From assembly GCF_021389935.1 (NCBI RefSeq), contig NZ_CP089979.1, positions 3,763,001 through 3,827,000 of the forward strand: 64,000 nt of DNA, in the 5' to 3' direction. Origin of the DNA: Fulvivirga ligni (GTDB lineage: Bacteria > Bacteroidota > Bacteroidia > Cytophagales > Cyclobacteriaceae). The translations under genes were made by a program, and so were the position numbers. The stretch's first letter is position 1, and every line of letters starts with the position of its first letter. The notes beneath the pieces were generated by a model. The model ran no database searches. It saw only the letters and a list, made by a program, of their open reading frames with translations, and had not been told where the DNA came from. Positions 8,940-17,237 of this stretch are shown piece after piece.

Positions 8940-11315
8940 ATGAAAACATATAATAATATTGACCATAAAGTAGCCCTGATACCTTTGGTTATTCTTGTAT
9001 TTATACTTCAATCAATAACTCTAAAGGCTGAGGTGAATTGCAATGGAGTTCCAGCCTGGAGCTCAACACAAGTATATTTGGGAGGAGATCAGGTCACTTA
9101 TAATGGAGTGAAGTATAAGGCTAATTATTGGACACAAAACAATAACCCTGAGCAGAACTCAGATCCCTACGAACATTGGACCAACCTTGGTCCTTGTGAT
9201 GGAGACGGTGGAAATGAAAATGAAGTGCCGTATGTGAATTTGACTGGGCCTGCGAATGGAGCAATCTTCACGGAGGGGGCAAACGTTCTAATTTCAGCAA
9301 CTGCAAGTGACGCCCATGGATCCATTGCCAAGGTTGAGTTTTATCAAGGGTCAACTTTGCTGGGAGAAGATTTTAGTGCTCCGTACGAATACACCTGGAC
9401 CAATGTGGCAGTAGGTTTTTTTGCTATCTCAGCAAAATCATGGGATAACGATGGTGCTTCCAGTATATCTGCTGTTGTAAACATATCAGTTGAAAGTGGA
9501 GACAGTGGTAGTGAGGGTTGTGATGGATTAGCGACTTACAATGCTGGGACTAGTTATAGTCAAAATCAGGAAGTTTCTAATGTTGGTAATAAATATCAAT
9601 GTAATGTTCCAGGATGGTGCTCTTCGGCAGCCGCATGGGCTTATGAACCAGGTGTTGGTCAACATTGGCAAGATGCCTGGAGTCTTGTAGGTGAGTGCAC
9701 GGGTGGCAATGAAGAAAATCAACCGCCTGTGGTGAGTATTTCCTCCCCATATAACGGAAGTTCATTTATACCAGGCACTAATGTTAATATATCAGCATCA
9801 GCCTCTGATGATCAACAGGTTACCAAAGTAGAGTTTTACAGTAATGGTAATTATTTAGGTGAAGATAATAGTGCCCCATATAATTATAGTTTGAATAATG
9901 TTACGACCGGTTCCTATATTCTTACGGCTGTCGCCTTTGATAATGAGGGACTATCTTCTACTTCTTCAGATGTGAACATTACCGTTTCTACGGACGGTGG
10001 GGGTAATGATCAACTTGCAGCTCGTATACTGAATGGTTATTGGCACAATTTCAACAATGGTACAGGCTTTATAAAACTTAGAGATGTATCGTTAAAATGG
10101 GATGTTGTGAATGTTTCGTTTGCTGAGCCGTTAGTCTCCGCAACTGATGGTACACTAGGGTTTTCTTTAACTTCCGATGCACCAGCTGATTATAGTGAAG
10201 CCGATTTTAAAGCTGATATTCAGTATCTCCAGAATCAAGGTAAAAAGGTAATAATTTCAATTGGTGGGGCAAATGGTGCTGTTCGCTTAGAGACAACCTC
10301 GGCCAGAAACAATTTTATAAGTTCAATGACTTCAATTATCCAAGAATATGGATTTGATGGTATGGATATCGATTTTGAAGGGCACTCGCTTTCATTGAAT
10401 TTTGGTGATGACGATTTTGCTAATCCTACTACCCCTCTGATCATAAATACCATCGATGCGATTAAAGGTGTTTGCAATAATTTCGGTGATGATTTTATAT
10501 TGACCATGGCCCCTGAAACCTTTTTTGTGCAGCTCGGATACTCTTTCTATGGAGGCATTTCAGCTGGAGCGGATAGGAGGGCAGGCGCCTATTTGCCGGT
10601 TATTCATGCATTAAGAGATAAGCTTACGTTTCTTCAAGTACAATACTATAATTCAGGATCTATAACCGCTTTAGATAATTCATATTATAGCATGGGAAAT
10701 CCTGATTTCTATGTTTCATTGGTGGACATGCTGCTTAAAGGATTTCCAATCACAGGTGATCAATCAAAATTTTTCCCGCCATTGGGTCAGGATCAGGTTT
10801 TGTTGGGAGTTCCTGCATCTAATGGAGCTGGAAACGGCTATATTGGTAATCAAGGAGTACAAAATGCATTAGACTACCTGATCAAGGGAATCCCTTTTGG
10901 AGGTCAATATCAATTAACCCAAAATTACCCTGATTTAAGAGGAATCATGTCATGGTCTATCAATTGGGACGCGTTCACGGGGTTTGGTTTCTCCAATGAA
11001 CAACGTGCCTATCTGGATGCCCTTGGATCAGGGGCTCTTCAAGCTAAATTGTTCAGTGCAGATATGTCTTTAAACTCATTTCCTAACCCATTTCAGGATC
11101 ATGCCACATTTACTTTTGAAGTAAAAAATGCTAATCCAGTTTTAATCGAAGTATATGATGTGATGGGTAAAAAAATCCAGGTTTTGAGTGATGAGGAGTA
11201 TGGAAAAGGCATTTACCAGGTGAGCTGGGAAGCCAGTGACACACCAAAAGGGATATATTTTTATCACATCACGATAGGAGATCAGACAGAAACATATAAA
11301 GTGTATAAAGAGTAG
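8940..11315 (+). CDS. Secreted GH18 chitinase 2, multimodular, T9SS type A
   Basis: A 791-aa paralogue of chitinase 1 with the same module order: signal peptide (ITLKA, about residue 30), CBM5/12, Ig-like, second CBM5/12-like, second Ig-like, GH18 barrel and T9SS type A domain. I use the ATG at 8940; the frame is open upstream to 8901 but that part lies in the terminator and has no ATG. The catalytic motif is D473-D476-D478-E480 (FDGMDIDFEG). The binding modules are the most conserved parts between the two proteins, while the barrel differs in loops (for example an extra AGADRRAGAY segment), which may mean different product or chain-end preference. Confidence 0.95.
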   Translation: MKTYNNIDHKVALIPLVILVFILQSITLKAEVNCNGVPAWSSTQVYLGGDQVTYNGVKYKANYWTQNNNPEQNSDPYEHWTNLGPCDGDGGNENEVPYVNLTGPANGAIFTEGANVLISATASDAHGSIAKVEFYQGSTLLGEDFSAPYEYTWTNVAVGFFAISAKSWDNDGASSISAVVNISVESGDSGSEGCDGLATYNAGTSYSQNQEVSNVGNKYQCNVPGWCSSAAAWAYEPGVGQHWQDAWSLVGECTGGNEENQPPVVSISSPYNGSSFIPGTNVNISASASDDQQVTKVEFYSNGNYLGEDNSAPYNYSLNNVTTGSYILTAVAFDNEGLSSTSSDVNITVSTDGGGNDQLAARILNGYWHNFNNGTGFIKLRDVSLKWDVVNVSFAEPLVSATDGTLGFSLTSDAPADYSEADFKADIQYLQNQGKKVIISIGGANGAVRLETTSARNNFISSMTSIIQEYGFDGMDIDFEGHSLSLNFGDDDFANPTTPLIINTIDAIKGVCNNFGDDFILTMAPETFFVQLGYSFYGGISAGADRRAGAYLPVIHALRDKLTFLQVQYYNSGSITALDNSYYSMGNPDFYVSLVDMLLKGFPITGDQSKFFPPLGQDQVLLGVPASNGAGNGYIGNQGVQNALDYLIKGIPFGGQYQLTQNYPDLRGIMSWSINWDAFTGFGFSNEQRAYLDALGSGALQAKLFSADMSLNSFPNPFQDHATFTFEVKNANPVLIEVYDVMGKKIQVLSDEEYGKGIYQVSWEASDTPKGIYFYHITIGDQTETYKVYKE

Positions 11316-11342
11316 TAGTAGTAGTAAGTAGTTGATAGGTAG

Positions 11343-11375
11343 ACAGGCTGTCAGTTTGCAGACAGCCTGTTCTTA
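11343..11375. terminator. Bidirectional terminator between convergent genes
   Basis: ACAGGCTGTC (11343-11352) and GACAGCCTGT (11361-11370) form a perfect 10-bp stem. It separates the end of chitinase 2 from the convergent gene ending at 11373. A short TAG triplet run (11313-11330) precedes it. Confidence 0.75.
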
Positions 11376-11945
11376 TAATCCAAATTTCACTCCTAATGAC
11401 AGGCTGAATATATCATTTAGACCCAAATATTCAGTATTTTGAATGTAACTAATGGCTTTGAGGTCATATGTGCTCAATTCATAGTAAAAAGAAAGATGAT
11501 CTAGCTTCCCACCTATATCTTTAGTAACTCTTCCTCCCACGAAAGCACCAAATCTGAGGGAGGTCGCCCACCAATAGTATCCGCTAGGATATTCATTTGG
11601 GAGTAAAGTATCAAATTGACTGCCAAAGGAATAGCTTAGGTAAGGACCGATGGAGAATGGTGTAAGAGCGTATTTATCGTTAAGCTTTATGGACCATGGT
11701 GAATAAGTCATTTTTCCAGTTAATGAAATGATGTCATCACCACCAATTTTCTTGGGTAAATATCCTAGGTAAAAGTCTGTTTCCAGGTGAGAGTTGCCAT
11801 GCAAATAACCAGCTCCAACAGATAGAAATCCTATGTTTCCAGCAAATTGTAATTTATAATGATCTGGTGCTAGCCAGTATTTGTCATCCTCCTGAGCAAA
11901 AGATATGGTTGTTATAAACGAGAGTATTAAGTATATATGTTTCAT
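11373..11945 (-). CDS. Probable outer-membrane beta-barrel protein
   Basis: A 190-aa protein with a cleavable signal peptide (ITTISFAQ) and alternating hydrophobic/polar strands rich in Tyr, Phe and Gly (LQFAGNIGFLSVGAGYLHG, FSIGPYLSYSFGSQF, LRFGAFVGGRV), ending in LSLGVKFGL. That fits a small outer-membrane barrel in which the C-terminal strand carries the assembly signal. I recognise no specific family. It lies 3 bp after the lipoprotein phosphoesterase gene on the same strand and is probably cotranscribed with it. Confidence 0.75.
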   Translation of the reverse strand: MKHIYLILSFITTISFAQEDDKYWLAPDHYKLQFAGNIGFLSVGAGYLHGNSHLETDFYLGYLPKKIGGDDIISLTGKMTYSPWSIKLNDKYALTPFSIGPYLSYSFGSQFDTLLPNEYPSGYYWWATSLRFGAFVGGRVTKDIGGKLDHLSFYYELSTYDLKAISYIQNTEYLGLNDIFSLSLGVKFGL

Positions 11946-11948
11946 GAA

Positions 11949-12746
11949 CTAGTATTCAATTTTCTTGATGTCGTAGCCACCATTCCAAAGTTTAATTACT
12001 GCAAATCCGCGCTTAATCATAGCAGTGGTAACGAAGTATTCTACACCATCTTCATAGTATTTCTCATCCAGGAAAGAGTGAGTATGAGCATGAAGTGACA
12101 ATTTTACTTTTGGCTTACTGGCCAAAAGTTGAGTATACGGTTTCACAAGATTTGGATCAAAATCGGCATCAAAAGGAGGTACATGAGATATCACGACTAC
12201 GTCTAAATCATTAGGGTTATCCTCAATTTCGGCATCAAGCCAATTAAGATCAGGGACTTTACCATTGAAATCATATTCCCTTGAATTGGTATTCAGGAAA
12301 ATAAATTTGTGGCCGCCATATTCGAAGCTGTAGTTGAGTTCTCCATACATCTCGGCATATACTTTTTTGCCATTGGCTAATAAGTCATGATTTCCAACTA
12401 CTGTAAGATATGGCCTTTGAAGATCTGACATAATATCATGAACCCACCTGTATTCTGTAACAAGACCGAAGTCAGAGATATCACCACCATGCACTACAAA
12501 GGAAATGTCCGGAATAGTATTGGCAACATCTACAAAGTCAGCGGATTGATCGTAAAACCTTTGAGTATCTCCCATGAAGATAAGTTGAAAGGTGTCAGAA
12601 GGCTCTGTAGATTGTATTTGAGAGAGATTCTTAGCCGTAAGGTCTTTCTCATCATCATCTAAAATGATTTGATTAGGGTTATACTCAAAACAGGCCGATA
12701 CTGAAAGTATCAGGCCTGCCAAAAGCATTAGATTAGTTTTTTTCAC
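11949..12746 (-). CDS. Lipoprotein metallophosphoesterase (calcineurin-like)
   Basis: A 265-aa predicted lipoprotein (lipobox SVSAC, lipidation Cys19) with a calcineurin-like phosphoesterase domain. Metal-binding motifs are D60 in FMGDTQ, GGDISD (D89), GNHD (118-121), SHVPP and HAHTH near the C-terminus, so the enzyme should be a di-metal phosphoesterase outside the cytoplasm. The first motif has Gln where the classic DxH has His; this variant occurs in some secreted members, but it may alter metal affinity. The substrate is unknown. Its partners are the small barrel protein just downstream and the barrel protein just upstream, all on the minus strand. Confidence 0.88.
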   Translation of the reverse strand: MKKTNLMLLAGLILSVSACFEYNPNQIILDDDEKDLTAKNLSQIQSTEPSDTFQLIFMGDTQRFYDQSADFVDVANTIPDISFVVHGGDISDFGLVTEYRWVHDIMSDLQRPYLTVVGNHDLLANGKKVYAEMYGELNYSFEYGGHKFIFLNTNSREYDFNGKVPDLNWLDAEIEDNPNDLDVVVISHVPPFDADFDPNLVKPYTQLLASKPKVKLSLHAHTHSFLDEKYYEDGVEYFVTTAMIKRGFAVIKLWNGGYDIKKIEY

Positions 12747-12763
12747 GCAATTCGGGTTTTTTA

Positions 12764-13684
12764 TTAAAACGTAAATCTTAACCCAAGGTTAAAACCAATT
12801 CCACTGGCATTAACATATTGGGTAGGAATTACTCTGGGTTGATCCGAGTTTGACTCTGGATCTGTTGGTGTAAATTCATCAGAAAATGTGAATTTTTTCT
12901 CTGCAACTGGCAGGTCCTCTAATTGTTGACCAGGTACAGCATTTCCACCTAGAGTTGTCTTATAAGATTTAATTTCAGCTTTATCACTCTTAAGTGTTAA
13001 ACTCTTAAATTCAGCTTCTGCAAATAAGTCTACACCAGTTTTAATTGGGAATAAGACACCAATGGCCGCATTATAGCCTAAACTAAATTTTGGTTGAACT
13101 TCAGAAACAGCGCTTACCATTAAGTCTTGGCCACTTCCTTCATAATTCATTTGAGTCGCATTTGTTTTTATTGTCAGGTCTCCAGCTACAGGTATTAACA
13201 GACCAACTCTTGCATACGGATTTACACCATCAAAACCCGGAGTAACTACAAGTGCGGGAGCAACATCTACACCCCTGATATATGCTGTTTCACTAGAATG
13301 AAATGCTGGCGTAGATAACTCACCAATTGTCTGTTCTGATCCGTGGAAGTAATAGACACCCAGTTCTGCACCTATATAATCATTAAACATATATCCGGCA
13401 ACGCCACCCACTTTGTAGCCCACTCCTAAAGTACCTCTTAATGATTCTACCGTGGTACCATCAGCTGTTGCAGTAATTCTGGTTGAAGGTTCAATTTGCG
13501 TTAAGCCATTAGGATCTGCGTCGTTAAACTGAGAGCTAGAAGCCTTTAAAGAATAGCCACCACCAGCTCTGATATAAAATTGCTGAGCATTTGAACGATA
13601 AGATATGGAAGTAAGTAATAGCGCCAATGACAAAATACCTAATCCCGGTATTAATTTGTTTCGGGTTAATTTTAATCGATTCAT
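12764..13684 (-). CDS. Outer-membrane beta-barrel protein
   Basis: A 306-aa protein starting at the ATG at 13684; an in-frame extension upstream would put a hydrophilic stretch before the signal peptide and is unlikely. The signal peptide ends at about residue 34 (SYRSNAQQF). The mature chain has the glycine/aromatic alternation of an OmpA/OmpW-type barrel: FYIRAGGGYSLKAS, GVGYKVGGVAGYMFNDYIGAELGVYYFHG, YARVGLLIPVAGD, LGYNAAIGVLFPIKTGVDLFAEAEF, and a terminal strand GIGFNLGLRFTF. Long polar loops lie near the C-terminus. No enzymatic motif is seen. It precedes the phosphoesterase gene by 17 bp. Confidence 0.82.
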   Translation of the reverse strand: MNRLKLTRNKLIPGLGILSLALLLTSISYRSNAQQFYIRAGGGYSLKASSSQFNDADPNGLTQIEPSTRITATADGTTVESLRGTLGVGYKVGGVAGYMFNDYIGAELGVYYFHGSEQTIGELSTPAFHSSETAYIRGVDVAPALVVTPGFDGVNPYARVGLLIPVAGDLTIKTNATQMNYEGSGQDLMVSAVSEVQPKFSLGYNAAIGVLFPIKTGVDLFAEAEFKSLTLKSDKAEIKSYKTTLGGNAVPGQQLEDLPVAEKKFTFSDEFTPTDPESNSDQPRVIPTQYVNASGIGFNLGLRFTF

Positions 13685-14034
13685 TGAGTTGATTTTTAAG
13701 TAAAAAATTAGCTTCAAAACTAACAAGAAATTAAGAAGCTGATGACATGAATGTTCAAACATATATCCAAATATCATTGATCGTAAAAGCAATCATAATT
13801 GGGCTAAAACATTGTTTTTAAAGTTTAAAGGATAATTGGTTAGGGGAATGTTTCTACATACTGTAGTATTAAATTCACAACCGAAGTGATACAATTATTA
13901 CATAAGAGCCACTAGAGTTATAATGAAATGAAAGAACAGCCAATCTTTAGAATCGGTATAATTTTTACATGATAGATAAGTAGAGAAACGGAGCTTAACA
14001 AGCTTATTTCATTATACAAATAAACTATACGGTC
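13685..14034. other. AT-rich intergenic region between divergent genes
   Basis: About 350 bp between a minus-strand barrel gene and the plus-strand NADH dehydrogenase. It should hold both promoters. I see no strong consensus promoter, hairpin, RNA gene or open frame in it. Confidence 0.5.
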
Positions 14035-15384
14035 ATGAGCGAATTATTGTTAGAAGATCGAGTCACAACTCATTCATATAAAATAGATCAAGATTTTTCC
14101 AATACTATTAAAAAGCAAAACATTGATTTAGGTGTTCCCCGCAACCAAAGAAAGCGGATAGTAATAGTAGGAGGAGGGTTCGCGGGCTTGCATTTGATTA
14201 AAAAACTATCTTCCGATAATTATCAGGTGGTATTAATTGATAAGCACAATCATCATAATTTTCAGCCTTTACTCTATCAGGTAGCTACATCAGGTTTAGA
14301 AGCTGATTCAATTGCTTATCCACTCAGAAAGGTACTAGCTGATCATAAAGATTACCATTTTAGAATGGGACAGGCCAAGGAGATTAAGCCACATGAGAAT
14401 GTTTTAATAACTGATCAAGGTAGTATTTCCTATGATTACTTGGTCATAGCGACAGGAGCCAAAACTAATTATTTTGGAATGGAAAACGTAGCAAAATATG
14501 CGCTTCCTATGAAGAGTGTAGCGGAAGCTATGAACTTGAGAAATACGATCTTACAAAATTATGAGCAAGCTCTACTTACCAACGATTTAAAAGAAAGGGA
14601 GGAGCTGATGAATGTGGTAATTGCGGGAGGTGGGCCTACAGGAGTGGAACTAGCTGGTGCGCTTGCTGAGTTCAAAAGATATATTATGCCTAAAGATTAT
14701 CCCGATCTTAATATTGAGAGATCTAAAGTTTACTTAATCGAGCTGCTGCCGGAACTGTTGCCTCCTATGTCCGATCAAGCTTCTAAAAAGTCTAAGGAAT
14801 ATTTAGAAAAAATGGGTGTCATTGTGCAGACAGAAACCAAAATAGAAGACTTTAATGGTAAGGTGGTTAAGACTGATAAGGGAGATATTCCGTCTCAACT
14901 GTTGGTGTGGACTGGTGGAGTATCACCTGCAGGAATTCCAGGGCTTCCAGACGCTGTTTTAGCAAAAGGAGGTAGAATAAAATGTAACGAATACGGCCAG
15001 GTTGAGGGATTTGATAGCATTTATGCTCTAGGAGATGTGGCTAAATTTGAATCAATAGATTATCCAAAGGGGCATCCACAATTAGCCGCTGTAGCAGTAG
15101 ATCAGGGAAAATTTCTTGGTGGTCATCTTAATCGTTTATTGAAAGGAGAAAAACTTAAACCTTATAGCTATTTTGATAAAGGTAGTATGGCCACGGTTGG
15201 TCGTAACAAAGCCGTGGTAGATTTGCCTAAATGGAAGTTTCAGGGTGCATTCGCGTGGTTTGTATGGCTTGGGGTTCACTTGTTTTCATTAATCGGATTT
15301 CGAAATAAGGCAGTGACTTTCACGAATTGGGTATCAAATTACTTTAGTCGTGACAGGCATAGCAGGGTAATCATAAAAGATTAA
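14035..15384 (+). CDS. Type II NADH dehydrogenase (NDH-2)
   Basis: A 449-aa FAD-dependent pyridine nucleotide oxidoreductase. It passes electrons from NADH to quinone at the inner membrane without pumping protons. The FAD-binding Rossmann motif is GGGFAG (46-51) and the NADH-binding motif GGGPTG (198-203). Other family marks are HNHHNFQPLLYQVAT, YDYLVIATGA, VWTGGVSPAG and the FAD-contact motif YALGDVA. The C-terminal part (about 390-435) is hydrophobic and aromatic and fits the membrane-binding helices. The first 40 residues are a variable, charged extension. It is encoded alone, with the dehydrogenase at 15488 about 100 bp downstream. Confidence 0.92.
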   Translation: MSELLLEDRVTTHSYKIDQDFSNTIKKQNIDLGVPRNQRKRIVIVGGGFAGLHLIKKLSSDNYQVVLIDKHNHHNFQPLLYQVATSGLEADSIAYPLRKVLADHKDYHFRMGQAKEIKPHENVLITDQGSISYDYLVIATGAKTNYFGMENVAKYALPMKSVAEAMNLRNTILQNYEQALLTNDLKEREELMNVVIAGGGPTGVELAGALAEFKRYIMPKDYPDLNIERSKVYLIELLPELLPPMSDQASKKSKEYLEKMGVIVQTETKIEDFNGKVVKTDKGDIPSQLLVWTGGVSPAGIPGLPDAVLAKGGRIKCNEYGQVEGFDSIYALGDVAKFESIDYPKGHPQLAAVAVDQGKFLGGHLNRLLKGEKLKPYSYFDKGSMATVGRNKAVVDLPKWKFQGAFAWFVWLGVHLFSLIGFRNKAVTFTNWVSNYFSRDRHSRVIIKD

Positions 15385-15487
15385 ACATCTAGGTAAACTC
15401 CTTCGTTAAATGTTTAAACATTAGATTAGCGTCTAGTTTGGCTAAATGGCCATTAAAAATGATTATAATTTTAAATAAAAATATTTC

Positions 15488-16204
15488 ATGAGAGACTTAA
15501 AAAATAAAGTCGCGTTTATCACAGGAGGAAGTAAAGGAATTGGTTATGGAGTAGCCGAATCCTTACTGAAAGAAGGGTTTAAAGTAGCTATTACCAGTCG
15601 ATCACAAAGTGCTGCTGATGAGGCCGCGAAGAACCTGTCACAATTTGGTGAAGTCTTGGCGTTAGAGGCAGACGTAAGAGATTTTGATTCTCAAAAAAGT
15701 GCCGTTGACAAAGCAATCAAAAATCTTGGAGAAATAGATTTATTAGTTGCTAATGCCGGGCTAGGTCATTTCGGTTCTATTGAAGAATTAACAGCTGAGC
15801 AATGGCAGGAAACTATTGATACGAACTTAACAGGTGTGTTTTACAGCGTTAAGGCAAGTTTAGAAAGTATTAAACAGACTAGTGGATATATAATAACCAT
15901 TTCCAGTCTGGCAGGTACGAATTTCTTTGCCGGTGGATCAGCTTATAATGCTAGTAAATTCGGCTTAACAGGTTTTTCTCAAGCCATTATGCTTGATTTA
16001 AGAAAATATGGTGTTAAAGTTTCTACCATCATGCCTGGATCAGTTAGTACATATTTCAATGATCATACTCCAAATTCTGAAGATAGCTGGAAGATTCAAA
16101 TAGAGGATATTGGTGAGTTAGTGGTTGATTTAATGAAAATGAATCCGCGCACTTTGCCTAGCAAGGTAGAAGTTAGGCCGACCACACCTCCTTCAGCCAA
16201 ATAG
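15488..16204 (+). CDS. Short-chain dehydrogenase/reductase (SDR)
   Basis: A 238-aa classical SDR. The cofactor motif TGGSKGIG is at 12-19, the NAG motif at 89-91 (VANAGLG), and the catalytic residues are Ser139/140 in ISS, Tyr153 and Lys157 (YNASK). The segment SRSQSAADEAA after the second strand suggests preference for NADP. The substrate cannot be told; similar proteins are 3-oxoacyl-ACP reductase-like or act on small carbonyls. The last residues (RPTTPPSAK) are a flexible tail. A bidirectional terminator follows. Confidence 0.9.
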   Translation: MRDLKNKVAFITGGSKGIGYGVAESLLKEGFKVAITSRSQSAADEAAKNLSQFGEVLALEADVRDFDSQKSAVDKAIKNLGEIDLLVANAGLGHFGSIEELTAEQWQETIDTNLTGVFYSVKASLESIKQTSGYIITISSLAGTNFFAGGSAYNASKFGLTGFSQAIMLDLRKYGVKVSTIMPGSVSTYFNDHTPNSEDSWKIQIEDIGELVVDLMKMNPRTLPSKVEVRPTTPPSAK

Positions 16205-16214
16205 TGTTATAAAT

Positions 16215-16250
16215 AAAAAAGGTGTTTCATTAATCTGAAACACCTTTCTC
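16215..16250. terminator. Bidirectional terminator
   Basis: GGTGTTTCA (16221-16229) and TGAAACACC (16236-16244) form a 9-bp stem flanked by A-rich DNA on the left and T-rich DNA on the right, between convergent genes. Confidence 0.85.
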
Positions 16251-16268
16251 TATTTAATTTTATTGCTA

Positions 16269-17213
16269 TTAGAATTTAAATACACTAGGGCATTCCACGT
16301 TGCCATGTATTTTTCTAATTCTAAATCTATAGTTCAATGAGAATTCATGAGTTCCAGATGAATATCTGTTAATATCACTTGTTGTCCAATCATACGAGTA
16401 CCCAAAGTTAAGTTCATCACTTAACTTCAGCTGAATGTAGCTAACAATCCCTTCCACGTTTCTATATGAAAGACCGATGCTACAAACATCATAAAATATA
16501 AATCCTGCGTTAATGTCCATACTTAACGGCTGACCTTCCTGAGCTCTAATCAATAGAGTAGGGTTTAACTGCACAGTTTTCATTCTGTTTAGTGGTAAAA
16601 TTAAACCACCATGCAAATAATAATAACGAGCTTCACTGATTTCATTTAGAAGTGCCTCTGCACTTGATGATACATTGTTATTCAATATAAACGGTACTGA
16701 AAAACCAGCAAATAGAACATCGTTACTATAGTATACTCCAGCTCCAAAATTAGGTTTTAGCTTATTAGTGAAGTTAGTGAATGATTCATCAGTGATATCC
16801 CTCTGTACATTACTAAAGTCAGCAGAAGTTACATTTAAGCCAGCCTGTAATCCCATTGAGAATGTACCCAACGGAGATCTGATTATGTAAGCATAACTGC
16901 CAAATACACTTTGATTAGAATAACTTCCGATTTTATCATCAGATACCATCAAGCCCACACCGATCTTGTTCTTTAACAATGAAGTATGCGCACTGAAGTT
17001 TAATGTCTTCGGAGCACCCTCAAAGTTTACCCACTGATTTCTGTGCATGGCTGTAGCACTCACTTGCACATGGCTACCTGCAACGGCTGGATTAATCACC
17101 AATGGGTTAAAGATGTATTGTGAATAGACAGGGTACTGTTGCCCTTTCGCTATGTTAAGCGAAAGGGTAAACAATACCAGAATCATGATACTTTTAATTA
17201 ATCGATTGAACAT
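16269..17213 (-). CDS. PorP/SprF-family outer-membrane protein (T9SS)
   Basis: A 314-aa beta-barrel protein with a signal peptide (ending about residue 24, AKGQ) and the PorP/SprF signature: QYPVYSQYIFNPLVINPAVAGS near the N-terminus, HRNQWVNFEGAPKTLNFSAHTSL, then regular barrel strands. PorP/SprF proteins are partners of T9SS substrates with type B sorting domains and help place large adhesins such as SprB on the surface. Here the gene follows the 2064-aa adhesin gene by 24 bp on the same strand, which fits a dedicated partner. It is the last gene of the minus-strand locus that starts at 28103. Confidence 0.93.
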   Translation of the reverse strand: MFNRLIKSIMILVLFTLSLNIAKGQQYPVYSQYIFNPLVINPAVAGSHVQVSATAMHRNQWVNFEGAPKTLNFSAHTSLLKNKIGVGLMVSDDKIGSYSNQSVFGSYAYIIRSPLGTFSMGLQAGLNVTSADFSNVQRDITDESFTNFTNKLKPNFGAGVYYSNDVLFAGFSVPFILNNNVSSSAEALLNEISEARYYYLHGGLILPLNRMKTVQLNPTLLIRAQEGQPLSMDINAGFIFYDVCSIGLSYRNVEGIVSYIQLKLSDELNFGYSYDWTTSDINRYSSGTHEFSLNYRFRIRKIHGNVECPSVFKF

Positions 17214-17237
17214 ATAATCAAGTATTATATATATTGC

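Noticed and set aside
11313-11330. TAG triplet repeat as phase-variable tract
   Set aside because: It is after the stop codon of the chitinase and short, so it cannot change the protein.
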